DNA of 64,000 nt, from the NCBI GenBank assembly GCA_035651595.1, contig DASRFJ010000294.1:1-64000 (forward strand), in the 5' to 3' direction. Position 1 is the first letter of the stretch. Each line of letters starts with the position of its first letter. The translations under genes and the position numbers were made by a program. Shown piece by piece: positions 50,849-59,473 of this stretch. The notes beneath the pieces are model-generated. The model saw only the letters and a list, made by a program, of their open reading frames with translations. It searched no databases and had not been told where the DNA came from. This DNA is from JAFARZ01 sp035651595. GTDB taxonomy: Bacteria > Actinomycetota > Actinomycetes > Streptosporangiales > Streptosporangiaceae.

Positions 50849-51430
50849 TTACCGGCCGTCCCGTGCTTGCTTGGCGGCGGTCTCGACCCGGTTCCAGTGC
50901 TCTTCCCACGCCGGCTTGTCGGGCAGGTTCGAGTTGTTCCGCAGCAGGCCTACATTGCCGTCGATCAGCTCGCGCACGATGTCCGCGTGCCCGGCGTGCC
51001 GATGGGTCTCGGCGAGGACGTGCACCAGGATCATGTGCAGGGTCACCTCGTCGTGCGGCGACGGCCAGTGCGGCACGTGCCCGATCGAGTCCAGCGACAG
51101 CGCCTCGATCGTGGCATCGGAGTGCGCCCAGGCTCGCTGGTACAGCCCGGTGATCTGCTCTCGTGACTCCTCGGGCGTCGCGAACAGGTCTGCCAGCGGA
51201 TCGTCCTCGTCGAACGGCGGCTCCTCGGGACTCGGCCTGCCGAAGGTGGCGCCGAAGTAGGCGAATTCAATCCCGGATAGGTGCTTGACCAGACCGAGCA
51301 GGTTCGTGCCCGTTGGGACCAGCGGCCGCCGGGCGTCGTATTCCGACAGCCCTTCGAGCTTCCACAGCATGGCGTCGCGTGCTTCTTGCAGGTATTTGCG
51401 CAGGCTGCTCTTCGGATCAGTAATAGCCAC
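50849..51430 (-). CDS. DinB-fold protein (DUF664)
   Basis: 193 residues of a four-helix DinB-like fold: SLRKYLQEARDAMLWKLEGLSEYDARRPLVPTGTNLLGLVKHLSGIEFAYFG, then VTLHMILVHVLAETHRHAGHADIVRELIDG. The metal-binding His triad of the family is recognisable (H near VKHL, and H and H in ETHRHAGH). Members are metal-dependent thiol-S-transferases of the mycothiol or bacillithiol type, or have unknown roles. The 146-bp gap to the PTH2 gene (50703-50848) contains only a possible gene remnant. Confidence 0.9.
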   Translation of the reverse strand: MAITDPKSSLRKYLQEARDAMLWKLEGLSEYDARRPLVPTGTNLLGLVKHLSGIEFAYFGATFGRPSPEEPPFDEDDPLADLFATPEESREQITGLYQRAWAHSDATIEALSLDSIGHVPHWPSPHDEVTLHMILVHVLAETHRHAGHADIVRELIDGNVGLLRNNSNLPDKPAWEEHWNRVETAAKQARDGR

Positions 51431-51493
51431 GTTGGCTCATCGTAGTGCCAAGCGCAGGACGGCGCTTGCCGCGCCGTCCTGCGTGCCTTGGGC

Positions 51494-52789
51494 TCAGGTG
51501 CAGCCGACCCCGTTGAGGGCGAAGCTGGCGGGGGACGTGTCGTTGCTGGTCCAGGTGCCCTGGAAGCCGAACGAGACGTTCCCGCCCGGTGCGATCGCGG
51601 CGTCGTAACTCGCGTTGGTGGCGGTCACGGCGCTCCCGCTTTGGGTGACCGTCGCGTTCCAGCCGCTCGTTAGCTTCTGATCGCCAGGGAACGTGAAGGT
51701 CAGCTTCCACCCGTTGACCGCGGTGCTTCCGGTGTCGTTGATCGTGACGTTGGCGACGAAGCCGCCGGCCCACTCGCTGGTCTTGGTGTAGCTGACGTGA
51801 CAGGAGCCGCCGGTCGGCGGCGGCGAGGTCGGCGGGGGCGAGGTGGTCGGCGGCGGTGGCGGCGTCCCGGTGTTCAGGCCGAAGAAGCTGATCGCGAACG
51901 CGGCCATGCCGGTTTCCGGCAGCACGTGGCCGGCGCCCGCGATGCTGTACGCCTCGACCTGCACGGTCCCGGACGCGTTGGCGTACCTGGTCCTGGTCCA
52001 GCCGGATTGCGGTGTGTCGGTGGACGTGGGTGTCTGGCTGACGCCGAGCACGTTCGTCCACTGCTTGATCTCTTCGCCGAAGTTGTTGTAGTTCAGCGTC
52101 GTGTCGGCGGTGCCGTGCCACAGCTGCATGCGCGGCCGCGGGCCGCTGTACCCGGGATCGGCATTTCGGGCCAGGTCGCCCCATGCCTGCGGGGTCATGC
52201 TTACCTGGCCGTTGGCGCAGGCGGTGTTCCAGCCGTCGACTGTGCCGGTGAAGAAGCAGTGATACGGCACGCCCATGAAGGCCGCCCCGGCCTTGAACAC
52301 GTCCGGGTAGTCGGCCAGCATGACGTTGGTCATCATCGCGCCGGACGACGCCCCGGTGACGTAGACCTGGTTGGAGTTGCCGCCGTAGTGCTGTTCGGCA
52401 TATGTGATCATCGACATGAGCCCGACCGGATCGCTGCCGCCGTTCCGGGTCAGCGCCTGGCTCGATGACACGTCCCAGCAGCTTCCGCTCCTGGTCACCG
52501 ACGGGTAGATGACGATGAAGCCGAACTGGTCGGCCAGCGAGGCGAACTGGGTGCCCGAATAGAAGCCAGGCCCGGAGCCCGTGCACTGATGCAGCGCGAG
52601 CAGGATCGGCGGGTTGGCGGTCACGTTGTTCGGCACATAGACGTACATCTGGAGGCCGGACGGGTTGTTGCCAAAGTTCGTCACCTGGACGAGCGAGGCC
52701 GCCCTCGCGGAGGGAGCTAGCTGCGTGAACGCGACCGCGCTGAGCGCGGCCAGGGCGACGGCCGCCAGGGCCGCTTGCCATCTCTTCAT
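51494..52789 (-). CDS. Secreted PHB-depolymerase/feruloyl-esterase-type esterase with CBM2
   Basis: 431 residues. A signal peptide (MKRWQAALAAVALAALSAVAFTQLAPSARA) is followed by an alpha/beta-hydrolase of the CE1/PHB-depolymerase type with the nucleophile elbow VTGASSGAMMTN, the sequence QLWHGTADTTLNY (Asp region) and GAGHVLPETG (His). After a Pro/Thr/Ser linker (TPPPPPTTSPPPTSPPPTGG) comes a C-terminal CBM2 cellulose-binding module (CHVSYTKTSEWAGGFVANVTINDTG ... VSFGFQGTW ... ALNGVGCT). It is probably an acetylxylan or feruloyl esterase acting on plant cell-wall polysaccharide. GAGGATCCAGGG lies upstream of the ATG at 52789. Confidence 0.93.
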   Translation of the reverse strand: MKRWQAALAAVALAALSAVAFTQLAPSARAASLVQVTNFGNNPSGLQMYVYVPNNVTANPPILLALHQCTGSGPGFYSGTQFASLADQFGFIVIYPSVTRSGSCWDVSSSQALTRNGGSDPVGLMSMITYAEQHYGGNSNQVYVTGASSGAMMTNVMLADYPDVFKAGAAFMGVPYHCFFTGTVDGWNTACANGQVSMTPQAWGDLARNADPGYSGPRPRMQLWHGTADTTLNYNNFGEEIKQWTNVLGVSQTPTSTDTPQSGWTRTRYANASGTVQVEAYSIAGAGHVLPETGMAAFAISFFGLNTGTPPPPPTTSPPPTSPPPTGGSCHVSYTKTSEWAGGFVANVTINDTGSTAVNGWKLTFTFPGDQKLTSGWNATVTQSGSAVTATNASYDAAIAPGGNVSFGFQGTWTSNDTSPASFALNGVGCT

Positions 52790-52963
52790 CCCTGGATCCT
52801 CTACCGAAAATTTCGTGATAGTTGCGGGGCTGCGCCGTGCCACGAAAGCTAGATCGATCCATAATGGTTGTCAACACTGGATGGAACGGGAGGGAAGCGC
52901 CGCGCAATAGCCCACTTCAGGGCACCGGCAGTCGCCGAAAGTCTCGGAAACTTTCCTGAGGGC

Positions 52964-54079
52964 TCACTGTGCGGGCAGGACGCAGACGGGGGCCGGGGTG
53001 GTCAGTGTGGCACCGGTTGGGGTGGGGACGCCGGTGGCGGGATCGACCCGGAGTACCGTCACGGTGCCGGATTCCTGGTTGGCGCACAGGAGCAGGCGAC
53101 CGCCGGCGGCGAGGACGATGTCGCGCGGGCTGGTCCCGCCACTGGGCACCACCTCGGCCCGTTCCGGCGCGGCTGGATTGGCCAGGCCGAACACGGTGAT
53201 CGTGTCGGGTCCGCGGCAGGCGGTGTACAGGTAGCGGCCGTCCGGCGACACCCGGATCGCCGAGCAGTAGGCGGTCCCGCCGGCCAAGCCGGTGACCGCG
53301 GCAACCCGGCCGACCGGCGTCAGCTGACCGGCCGCACGGTCCCAGGCGCAGGTCACGAGGGTGCTGTCCAGCTCGCACAGGACATAGACGAACGGCTCGG
53401 CGGGGTGGAACGCGAGGTGTCGCGGCCCGGAACCAGGCGGCAAGTCGGTCCGCCCGGTCCGCCCGGTCTGCCCGCTCCGCCCGGCGAGCGCGAGCTTCCC
53501 CGTCTGCTGATCGACCCGGTAGGCGCACACGGCGTCCGTACCTAGGTCGGTGACGAGCAGTATCCGGTTGTCCCGCGGATCCGGAGCGATCATGTGCGGG
53601 TGCGGGCCGTCCTGCCGGCCGGCGACCGGGCCGCGCCCGGTGTGCCGGATCAGGCAGGTCCGCTCGCCGATTCCGCCGTCCGCGCGCAGCCGGCGGACGA
53701 CCGCGCTGCCGCTCGTGTAGTTGGCCGCTATCAGGAAACCGCCGGCCACCGCGAGGTGACATGGGTCAGCACCGTCAGTCTCGACGAGGTTCACCGGCTC
53801 CAGGGCGGTTCCGGCAATGCGGAAGGCGGTCATCGTGCCGTCGCCGGTCTCGCCGACCGCGTACAGCAGCCCTCCCGAGGCGGCGAGATAGGACGGATCC
53901 TCGGCGGGCGTCACGCTGACCTGCTCGATGCGCGATCCGTTGACCGCGACCCGCGCGGTGACGATGCCCTGCCCCGCGTGCGGCTCGCCGGTATAACAGC
54001 CGATGCGAACCAGAACGTCCTCGTCCGCGGCCGAGCTGAGAATCAATGACGTCCGATCCCGAGGGGTACGAATAGGCAT
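52964..54079 (-). CDS. Lactonase-family 7-bladed beta-propeller protein
   Basis: 371 residues if started at the ATG at 54079. Blades typical of the 6-phosphogluconolactonase (Pgl, YbhE-type)/3-carboxymuconate cyclase superfamily are read: IGCYTGEPHAGQGIVTA, DPSYLAASGGLLYAVGE, PCHLAVAGGFLIAANY, DGPHPHMIAPDPRDNRILLVTDLGTDAV, GSGPRHLAFHPAEPFVYVLCELDST and SAIRVSPDGRYLYTACRG. The first 23 codons (MPIRTPRDRTSLILS) are outside the propeller and may not be translated. Lactonase activity is inferred from the family only. Confidence 0.88.
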   Translation of the reverse strand: MPIRTPRDRTSLILSSAADEDVLVRIGCYTGEPHAGQGIVTARVAVNGSRIEQVSVTPAEDPSYLAASGGLLYAVGETGDGTMTAFRIAGTALEPVNLVETDGADPCHLAVAGGFLIAANYTSGSAVVRRLRADGGIGERTCLIRHTGRGPVAGRQDGPHPHMIAPDPRDNRILLVTDLGTDAVCAYRVDQQTGKLALAGRSGQTGRTGRTDLPPGSGPRHLAFHPAEPFVYVLCELDSTLVTCAWDRAAGQLTPVGRVAAVTGLAGGTAYCSAIRVSPDGRYLYTACRGPDTITVFGLANPAAPERAEVVPSGGTSPRDIVLAAGGRLLLCANQESGTVTVLRVDPATGVPTPTGATLTTPAPVCVLPAQ

Positions 54080-54214
54080 GATAGTTGCAACTGTGGCAGG
54101 CGGGTTTGCCGGCCGCTGGGCCTGGCCGCCGGGTCTGGCCGGGTGCGCGCAGCCTGTGCCTGGAGTGCACCGTGCGGCTACCGGGACAGGAGCGCACCCG
54201 CAGTCCGTCATCAA

Positions 54215-54291
54215 CGTGGAAGATTTCCCCTTCGTGGAAGACCGCCCCTCGTGAACAGGGGTCCCGCTACCACAAAGGGAAAAACCACCAC
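54215..54291. mobile_element. MITE-like element, copy 2
   Basis: About 77 bp related to the element at 40929-41004. Shared blocks in the same order are a CGTGG end, TCCCCTTCGTGG (TCCCCATCGTGG in copy 1), CCCCTCGTGAACAGGGG (CCCCCGTAAACAGGGG), CCACAAAGGGA and ACCACCACG. It lies in the 449-bp gap between the lactonase-family and ABC ATPase genes, which also contains repeat copy D and no gene. Confidence 0.6.
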
Positions 54292-54371
54292 GCTATCCAG
54301 GCCCATCAAACCATCCGCCGACCCACCGGGCAGCCAGCGACCCGGGCAAACCCCGGAATAAGCCAACGAGG

Positions 54372-54450
54372 TCCGGATCGGGGGTAACTGTCCGCAATGA
54401 CCGGGCGTGCCCGACGGTACGCCCGAAATTAGCGGAAATATCCCGATACG
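54372..54450. repeat. Dispersed palindromic element, copy D (right half only)
   Basis: Contains the right arm (GGGTAACTGTCCGCAATGA at 54382-54400, one substitution relative to copy A), the second hairpin GCGTGCC-CGAC-GGTACGC and a tail like the other copies. The left arm and upstream flank are missing, leaving only GTCCGGATCGG before the arm. It is either a truncated or a decayed copy. Confidence 0.75.
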
Positions 54451-54528
54451 TCGGGCAGGGCGGACCGACCGATGTGGACCTAGTCAGGGCGGGCGCGGTA
54501 GGCCAAGTGGGCGGGGGAGCAGGGTGTC

Positions 54529-55497
54529 TCAGGGGTCGAGCCGGCTTCGTTCTGAGGAAACGGGCGAGATGGCGGCGCCATCGGGACCGAAGTACGGCGG
54601 GTCAAGCACCGTCACGTCTATCTCGGTGCCTGGCGGCTGCTCCGGCAGCCGGCAGGTCACCACCGTGTCGCTCACCCGCAGGTCGGCCTCCCAGCCGGCG
54701 CCGGCCGGCCGCAGCGCCGAAACCACGCCGGACAGCACCAGCCCGCGCGAAGGATGGGCGCCGGCCATCACGCGCTCCGGATGCACCCCCGCCACACCAG
54801 AATCACTAGCAACGAAACCCAGGTAGCCGACGAGCGAGGCGACGCGCCGGGAGGCCGGCCGCCGCACGACCGACGACGGCGAACCGGACTGCACCACCGA
54901 CCCGCCGTCGAGGACCAGCAGCCGGTCGGCGAACGCCTGCGCGTCGGCCAGTTCGTGCGCCACCAGCACGGCCGGCACGGACCGCTCCACGACCAGCGAC
55001 ACCACCAGACCGGTCAGCGTGCGCCGCAGCCCGGCGTCGAGGCCGGAGTACGGCTCGTCCAGCAGCAAGGCGTCGCAATGTGCGAGCAGCAGCCGCCCGA
55101 GCGCCACCCGGTGCGCCTGCCCGCCGGACAACCGGGCCGGCATCGCCCCCAGCAGGCCGTCGATCCCCAGCTCGGCCGCGATAGGCGCCAACGACTCATC
55201 CGACGACGCCCCGTACAGCAGGTTGTCCCGCACGGACAGGTGCGGGAACAGCCCGGGGTCTTGCCGCAGCAGGCCGATCCGCCGCCGCCACGGCGGCACC
55301 CCGTCCAGGGAGCGCGACCCGAGCGAGACGAAGCCGCGCCGGATCGGAACCAACCCGGCGATAGCCTCGAGCACCGTCGTCTTCCCCGCCCCGGACGGCC
55401 CGAACAGCGCGACCCGCTCGCCCGCACCCACCGACAACGCGGCCCGGACCGCGAACGAGCGCCGGTCAACCTCGACGTCGGCGTCCAGCACGGGCAC
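54529..55497 (-). CDS. ABC transporter ATP-binding protein, tungstate/molybdate type (ModC/WtpC-like)
   Basis: 322 residues. Walker A FGPSGAGKTTVLEAIAGL, Q-loop LLRQDPGLFPHLSV, signature LSGGQAHRVALGRLLL and Walker B ALLLDEPYSGLDAGL are all present. The C-terminal 90 residues form a small oxyanion-binding/MOP-TOBE-like domain (GVHPERVMAGAHPSRGLVLSGVVSALRPAGAGWEADLRVSD). It energises the import of molybdate/tungstate-type oxyanions. It overlaps the permease gene by 32 bp, and the three genes 54529-57278 form one operon. Confidence 0.92.
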   Translation of the reverse strand: MPVLDADVEVDRRSFAVRAALSVGAGERVALFGPSGAGKTTVLEAIAGLVPIRRGFVSLGSRSLDGVPPWRRRIGLLRQDPGLFPHLSVRDNLLYGASSDESLAPIAAELGIDGLLGAMPARLSGGQAHRVALGRLLLAHCDALLLDEPYSGLDAGLRRTLTGLVVSLVVERSVPAVLVAHELADAQAFADRLLVLDGGSVVQSGSPSSVVRRPASRRVASLVGYLGFVASDSGVAGVHPERVMAGAHPSRGLVLSGVVSALRPAGAGWEADLRVSDTVVTCRLPEQPPGTEIDVTVLDPPYFGPDGAAISPVSSERSRLDP

Positions 55498-56314
55498 TCC
55501 AGAGGTACGCGAACAGCGGCAGCGGCAGCGCCACCACCAGCAGCACGAGGGCGAACGGCAGGGCGGACGGCAGGCCGGTCTCCTGAAGCGTGGTGAATAT
55601 CTGCAACGGTATCCCGGTCGGGTGATAGGCGATGATCACCACCGCGCCGAACGCGCCCATCGCGCGCGCCCAGGCCACCGCCAGCGACATCGCCAGGCCG
55701 GGCGCGGCGAGCGGCAACGTCACTCGCCGGAACACGCGGCGCGGCGGATCGCCGAGCAGCGCGGCCTGCTGTTCCAGCCGGGGCTCCACGCCGGCGAACG
55801 CGGCCTGCGCGCCGAGCACGTAGTAGGGGGCGGACTCGTAGACTTCGGCGATCACCAGCGCGAGGAACGTGTTGGTGGCCGTCTGGTGGAACCAGTTCAG
55901 TATCGACCCGATCCAGGTGTACGGGCCGACCATGAACACCAGCAGCAGGCCGATGACCAGCGGCGGCAGCAGCAGGCTGCACAGCACGCCGGTCTCCCAG
56001 ACGCGCGGGAACGGCAGCCTGCCCCGTGCCATCAGGTAGCCGAGCGGGGTGCAGCAGACGACCAGTATGACGAGCGTGACCAGCCCGGACTCGACGGATG
56101 TGACCAGCGGGCCGAGCGCACCGGGCGCGGACAGCGAACTCCAGAACGTGCCCCAGGACAGGTGGGCGATCAGCGTGATCACCGGGCCGAGCAGCGCGAC
56201 CCAGACGACCAGGGCGCCGCCGACCGAGAGCCACGCCGAGGCAGACCAGGCCCGGGGCAGTGCCCGGACCTGCGCCTGCCCCGGTACGACCGTGCCGCTA
56301 GGTGCCAAGCTCAC
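55466..56314 (-). CDS. ABC transporter permease, tungstate/molybdate type
   Basis: 282 residues, about six membrane helices (LSVGGALVVWVALLGPVITLI, LVTLVILVVCCTPLGYLMARG, TGVLCSLLLPPLVIGLLLVFMVGP ...). The EAA-type cytoplasmic loop is EQQAALLGDPPRRVFRRVTLPLAAPGLAMSL. The GTG at 56314 overlaps the binding-protein gene by 17 bp, and its 3' end overlaps the ATPase gene. It belongs to the BinDep-type permease family used for molybdate, tungstate and sulfate. Confidence 0.92.
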   Translation of the reverse strand: MSLAPSGTVVPGQAQVRALPRAWSASAWLSVGGALVVWVALLGPVITLIAHLSWGTFWSSLSAPGALGPLVTSVESGLVTLVILVVCCTPLGYLMARGRLPFPRVWETGVLCSLLLPPLVIGLLLVFMVGPYTWIGSILNWFHQTATNTFLALVIAEVYESAPYYVLGAQAAFAGVEPRLEQQAALLGDPPRRVFRRVTLPLAAPGLAMSLAVAWARAMGAFGAVVIIAYHPTGIPLQIFTTLQETGLPSALPFALVLLVVALPLPLFAYLWSARAGRRRRG

Positions 56315-57278
56315 TCGTAATTTCTGTCGGGACTCCGGACCCGAACACCGTCGGGGTGATCATCGAGAACCCCCCGTCCTTGTACTGGGCGAGGCCCGCC
56401 GAGGACAGCGTGTACTTCACGAACGCCAGCGCGCCCGGCGTCGGCGTGCCAATGATAGTGATGTCGATGACCTGCGGCGATCCGTGCTTGGTGCCGCTCT
56501 TGATGGTGACCGCCGAGTTCGCCTTGTAGTACGCGGCGAGCGACGCGCTGCCCAGGTTGATGTTCGCCGGCAGCGGGATGTAGTCCAGGTGCTGCTCCAC
56601 GGCCTGGGTCACGAACGCGGACGCGGCATCCAGCTGGCCCGACTCCAGTGTGGAGTCGAGCGAGGACTCCGCGTAGATCTCCGGCGAGCTGGCGGAGCCC
56701 GCGTCGGACGTGCCCAGGATCTTCGACACCGTGTCCGACGGCAGGTTGTAGTACTTCTGGGCGAGCTGGAGCATGAAGATGAAGTCGCGCCCCTGCGGGT
56801 CGGTGTTCGGGTCGGTCCTGCCGAGCTTCAGCCCGGGCGTCTGGAGCAGCGTGAACAGGGAAGACAGCGGCTTGGTGCCGTTCTTGATCGCGTTGAACTG
56901 GCTCGCGTACTTGCTGTTCGGGTTGTATGCGAGCACCATCGAGGTGCCGGCGTACTGGATGTACCACTTGGTGTAGTGGGGCTCCAGCGGCGTGATGTTG
57001 TCGCCGCCGACGGCCTCGAACACGTTCGGCGAGATCTCGTTCGCCGCTATGTCTGCTTCGAGCGTGCCCGAGCTGTTCGCCGTGGTTTGCAGCGTGTAGC
57101 CGGCCGCCGCGGTGAACGCCGAGCCTACAACGTGGTCATTGAGGTACGACAGGCTGGACGCGTTGGCGAGGCTGACCGTGCGGACCGAACTGGATGAGCT
57201 GCTGCACCCCGCGGCGGCGAGCCCTGTGCATGCTATTGCAAGCAGCGCGGCGATGTGCGCGCTCTTCCCTGTGGTCAT
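56298..57278 (-). CDS. Lipoprotein substrate-binding protein, tungstate/molybdate type (WtpA-like)
   Basis: 326 residues. A lipoprotein signal peptide ends in the lipobox LAAAGC, followed by a Ser-rich spacer. The mature binding domain (SLSYLNDHVVGSAFTAAAGYTLQTTANSSGTLEADIAANEISPNVFEAVGGDNI ... YAGTSMVLAYNPNSKYASQ ... GRTDPNTDPQGRDFIFMLQLAQKYYNLP) is of the WtpA/ModA oxyanion-binding type. It is the first gene of the three-gene operon. Metal preference cannot be decided from sequence. The ATG at 57278 is preferred; an in-frame ATG at 57290 is an alternative. A GTTGCGCAAC palindrome lies just upstream. Confidence 0.9.
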   Translation of the reverse strand: MTTGKSAHIAALLAIACTGLAAAGCSSSSSSVRTVSLANASSLSYLNDHVVGSAFTAAAGYTLQTTANSSGTLEADIAANEISPNVFEAVGGDNITPLEPHYTKWYIQYAGTSMVLAYNPNSKYASQFNAIKNGTKPLSSLFTLLQTPGLKLGRTDPNTDPQGRDFIFMLQLAQKYYNLPSDTVSKILGTSDAGSASSPEIYAESSLDSTLESGQLDAASAFVTQAVEQHLDYIPLPANINLGSASLAAYYKANSAVTIKSGTKHGSPQVIDITIIGTPTPGALAFVKYTLSSAGLAQYKDGGFSMITPTVFGSGVPTEITSELGT

Positions 57279-57301
57279 GCCCCCGAACATAGCTACTGTT
57301 A

Positions 57302-57311
57302 GTTGCGCAAC
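57302..57311. promoter_or_regulatory. Palindrome GTTGCGCAAC upstream of the oxyanion-importer operon
   Basis: Perfect 10-bp palindrome, extended as TTAGTTGCGCAACGCAA, 24 bp upstream of the binding-protein start. The half site GTTGC resembles the MarR-type sites at 26318 and 40202 but without a spacer, so it may be a different operator. It also falls in the leader region of the divergent methyltransferase gene. Confidence 0.4.
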
Positions 57312-57416
57312 GCAAGAATTCAAGACATCTGCAGAACGACAGTGGTGCTTGTTCCGCGGCGGCGGGAACGTGATATGAAAATTCACATAGTTCCCGGAGT
57401 CCGGAGGAGGTTTGCC

Positions 57417-58535
57417 ATGGCTCGTCGAAGCAGTCCGCCGTTCCGTGCCGACCACGTAGGGAGCCTGCTGCGACCACCGCGGCTGCTCGACGCCCGCGAC
57501 GACTTCGCCAAGGGCACGATCACGGCCGAAGAACTGCGGACCATCGAGGATGAAGAGGTCGTCAAGGCGATCAAGATGCAGGAGGACGTGGGCCTCCAGT
57601 CGGCGACCGACGGGGAGTTCCGCCGGGCGACCTGGCACATGGACTTCATTTACGCGCTCGGCGGCGTGTCGAAGGCGCCCGGTCACCTGGCCGTGAAGTT
57701 CATGAATCCGTCCGGCTCGATCGAGTGGACGCCGGCCGCGCTGCGCATCGAGGGCCAGCTCCACCTGGACTACACGATCTTCGGCGACGACTTCGCGTTC
57801 GTCAGGGATCACGTCACCACCGCGGTGGCCAAGCAGACGATCCCGTCGCCGAACATGGTGCACTACCGGGGCGGTCCGGCCTCGATCGACCAGGACGTGT
57901 ACCCGGACATCGAAGAGTTCTGGTCGGATCTGGCGGCCGCCTACGCCGACGAGGTCAGCCGGCTCGGCGAGCTTGGCTGCACCTATCTCCAGTTCGACGA
58001 CACGTCGCTGGCCTACCTCAACGACCCGGTGCAGCGGGCCCAGATCGCCGAGCGCGGCGAGGACGCCGACCACCTGCACCTGCGCTACATCAAGCAGATC
58101 AACGCCGCGGTGGCAAACAAACCGGAGGGCATGGCGATCACCACGCACATGTGCCGCGGCAACTTCCAGTCATCGTGGGCCGCGTCGGGCAGTTACGACT
58201 TCGTGGCTGAGGCGTTGTTCTCCGAGCTGGACGTCAACGGGTTCTTCCTCGAGTACGACGACGAGCGGTCCGGCGGGTTCGCGCCGCTGCGCTTCGTGCC
58301 GCCGGGCAAGATGGTCGTGCTCGGCCTGGTCACGACCAAGCGGCCAGAACTGGAGACGGTGGACTCGCTGAAGCGGCGGATCGACGAGGCGGCGAAGTAC
58401 GTGCCGCTGGACCAGATCTGCCTGTCCGGCCAGTGCGGCTTCTCCTCGACGGTCGAAGGTAACAAGCTCACCCACGAGGAGCAGGTCGCCAAGCTGCGGC
58501 TGATCGTGCAGACCGCGCAGGAGGTCTGGGGTTAG
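57417..58535 (+). CDS. Cobalamin-independent methionine synthase II-family protein (MetE C-terminal-like)
   Basis: 372 residues. It is the stand-alone UROD/MetE-like barrel related to the C-terminal half of MetE: FRADHVGSLLRPPRLLDARDDF, DEEVVKAIKMQEDVGLQSATDGEFRRATWHMDF, LGELGCTYLQFDDTSLAYL, MAITTHMCRGNFQSSWA and LDQICLSGQCGFSSTVEGN, including the zinc-site Cys and His positions. In such short homologues the substrate is often not homocysteine. The ATG at 57417 has GGAGGAGG 7-14 nt upstream. A hairpin at 58545-58568 follows its stop. Confidence 0.92.
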   Translation: MARRSSPPFRADHVGSLLRPPRLLDARDDFAKGTITAEELRTIEDEEVVKAIKMQEDVGLQSATDGEFRRATWHMDFIYALGGVSKAPGHLAVKFMNPSGSIEWTPAALRIEGQLHLDYTIFGDDFAFVRDHVTTAVAKQTIPSPNMVHYRGGPASIDQDVYPDIEEFWSDLAAAYADEVSRLGELGCTYLQFDDTSLAYLNDPVQRAQIAERGEDADHLHLRYIKQINAAVANKPEGMAITTHMCRGNFQSSWAASGSYDFVAEALFSELDVNGFFLEYDDERSGGFAPLRFVPPGKMVVLGLVTTKRPELETVDSLKRRIDEAAKYVPLDQICLSGQCGFSSTVEGNKLTHEEQVAKLRLIVQTAQEVWG

Positions 58536-58544
58536 CGCGCTCTA

Positions 58545-58568
58545 TCCGGGGGGAAGCCATCCCCCGGA
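58545..58568. terminator. GC-rich hairpin between convergent genes
   Basis: Arms TCCGGGGG (58545-58552) and CCCCCGGA (58561-58568) with an 8-nt loop lie 10 bp after the stop of the plus-strand methyltransferase gene and 10 bp before the stop of the minus-strand DUF1206 gene. There is no T run, so termination would be of the weak or factor-assisted type. Confidence 0.55.
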
Positions 58569-58577
58569 CCCCCCTGG

Positions 58578-59414
58578 CTAGCCGCGGAACCAGCGGGCCT
58601 CGCAGCAGGAGTACAGGCCGAACATGATCAGCCCGACGGCGACGAGCGCGAGCACCCACGGGCCGAGCGGCATCGCGGCCAGCACCCGCAGCGAGGAGTC
58701 GATGCCCTTAGCCTGCCCGGGCTGTGCCTTCGTGGCGGCGACGACGAGGAAGATGCCGGCCACGGTGAACACCACGGCCCGGGCCAGCCCGCCGACCAGG
58801 CCCATCGTCTCGACGCCGCGGCGGGTCCGCTTTGACATGCGGGAGGTTCGCAGGTTGACGAGGAACTTCCGGCGCCACGCCTGGTAGGCGAGGTAGAGGC
58901 CGCCGCCGATCAGGGCGAGGCCGAGCACGATCACGATCACGCGGCCACCTGGCTCGCGCATCGCGGCCGTGGTCAGGTCGACCGACTGCTGGTTCGTGGA
59001 CGGCGGCGCTCCGGCGCCCAGCGCGTACTTGAGTGTGCCGAACGCGAGGAAGCCGTACACGAGTGCGCTGAGGAGCGACTTAGCCCGGGTGGCTGTCTTG
59101 CGGCCGCCGAGGCCGGGCGAGCCGTACAGCGCTTCGACCAGGCGCCACAGCGCCAGGCCGGCGAACCCGATGACCAGCACCCACAGCAGGGTGCTGCCAA
59201 TCCTGGTGCCCGCCACGATGCGCAGCGCGCCGCTGCGGTCCGCCTGCCGGCCGGCATGGCCGAGCGCGATCTGCACGGCCAGCCAGCCGATGAGGATGTA
59301 CAGCACGCCGCGGGCGGCGAGGCCGACCCGGGCCAGCATGTGCATGGCGGGGCTGGACGCTGCCCTGGACGTGGCTCTGGATACCCTGCGCCGGGTGGCT
59401 GATCTGGCTGCCAT
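58578..59414 (-). CDS. DUF1206 membrane protein
   Basis: 278 residues with six membrane helices arranged as three repeats of two, as in DUF1206: LARVGLAARGVLYILIGWLAVQIALG and LLWVLVIGFAGLALWRLVEALYG; LLSALVYGFLAFGTLKYALG and VIVIVLGLALIGGGLYLAYQAWR; VGGLARAVVFTVAGIFLVVAATK and LGPWVLALVAVGLIMFGLYSCCEARWFRG. Each first helix begins with a characteristic Ala-Arg-G/A-type turn. Function unknown. It is divergent (59 bp) from the Na+/H+ antiporter. Confidence 0.9.
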   Translation of the reverse strand: MAARSATRRRVSRATSRAASSPAMHMLARVGLAARGVLYILIGWLAVQIALGHAGRQADRSGALRIVAGTRIGSTLLWVLVIGFAGLALWRLVEALYGSPGLGGRKTATRAKSLLSALVYGFLAFGTLKYALGAGAPPSTNQQSVDLTTAAMREPGGRVIVIVLGLALIGGGLYLAYQAWRRKFLVNLRTSRMSKRTRRGVETMGLVGGLARAVVFTVAGIFLVVAATKAQPGQAKGIDSSLRVLAAMPLGPWVLALVAVGLIMFGLYSCCEARWFRG

Positions 59415-59473
59415 GTGGATATCTGCTTCCCCCGCTTCGGATTCCTATCCGGGAAGCGTGAAGAATACGTTGC

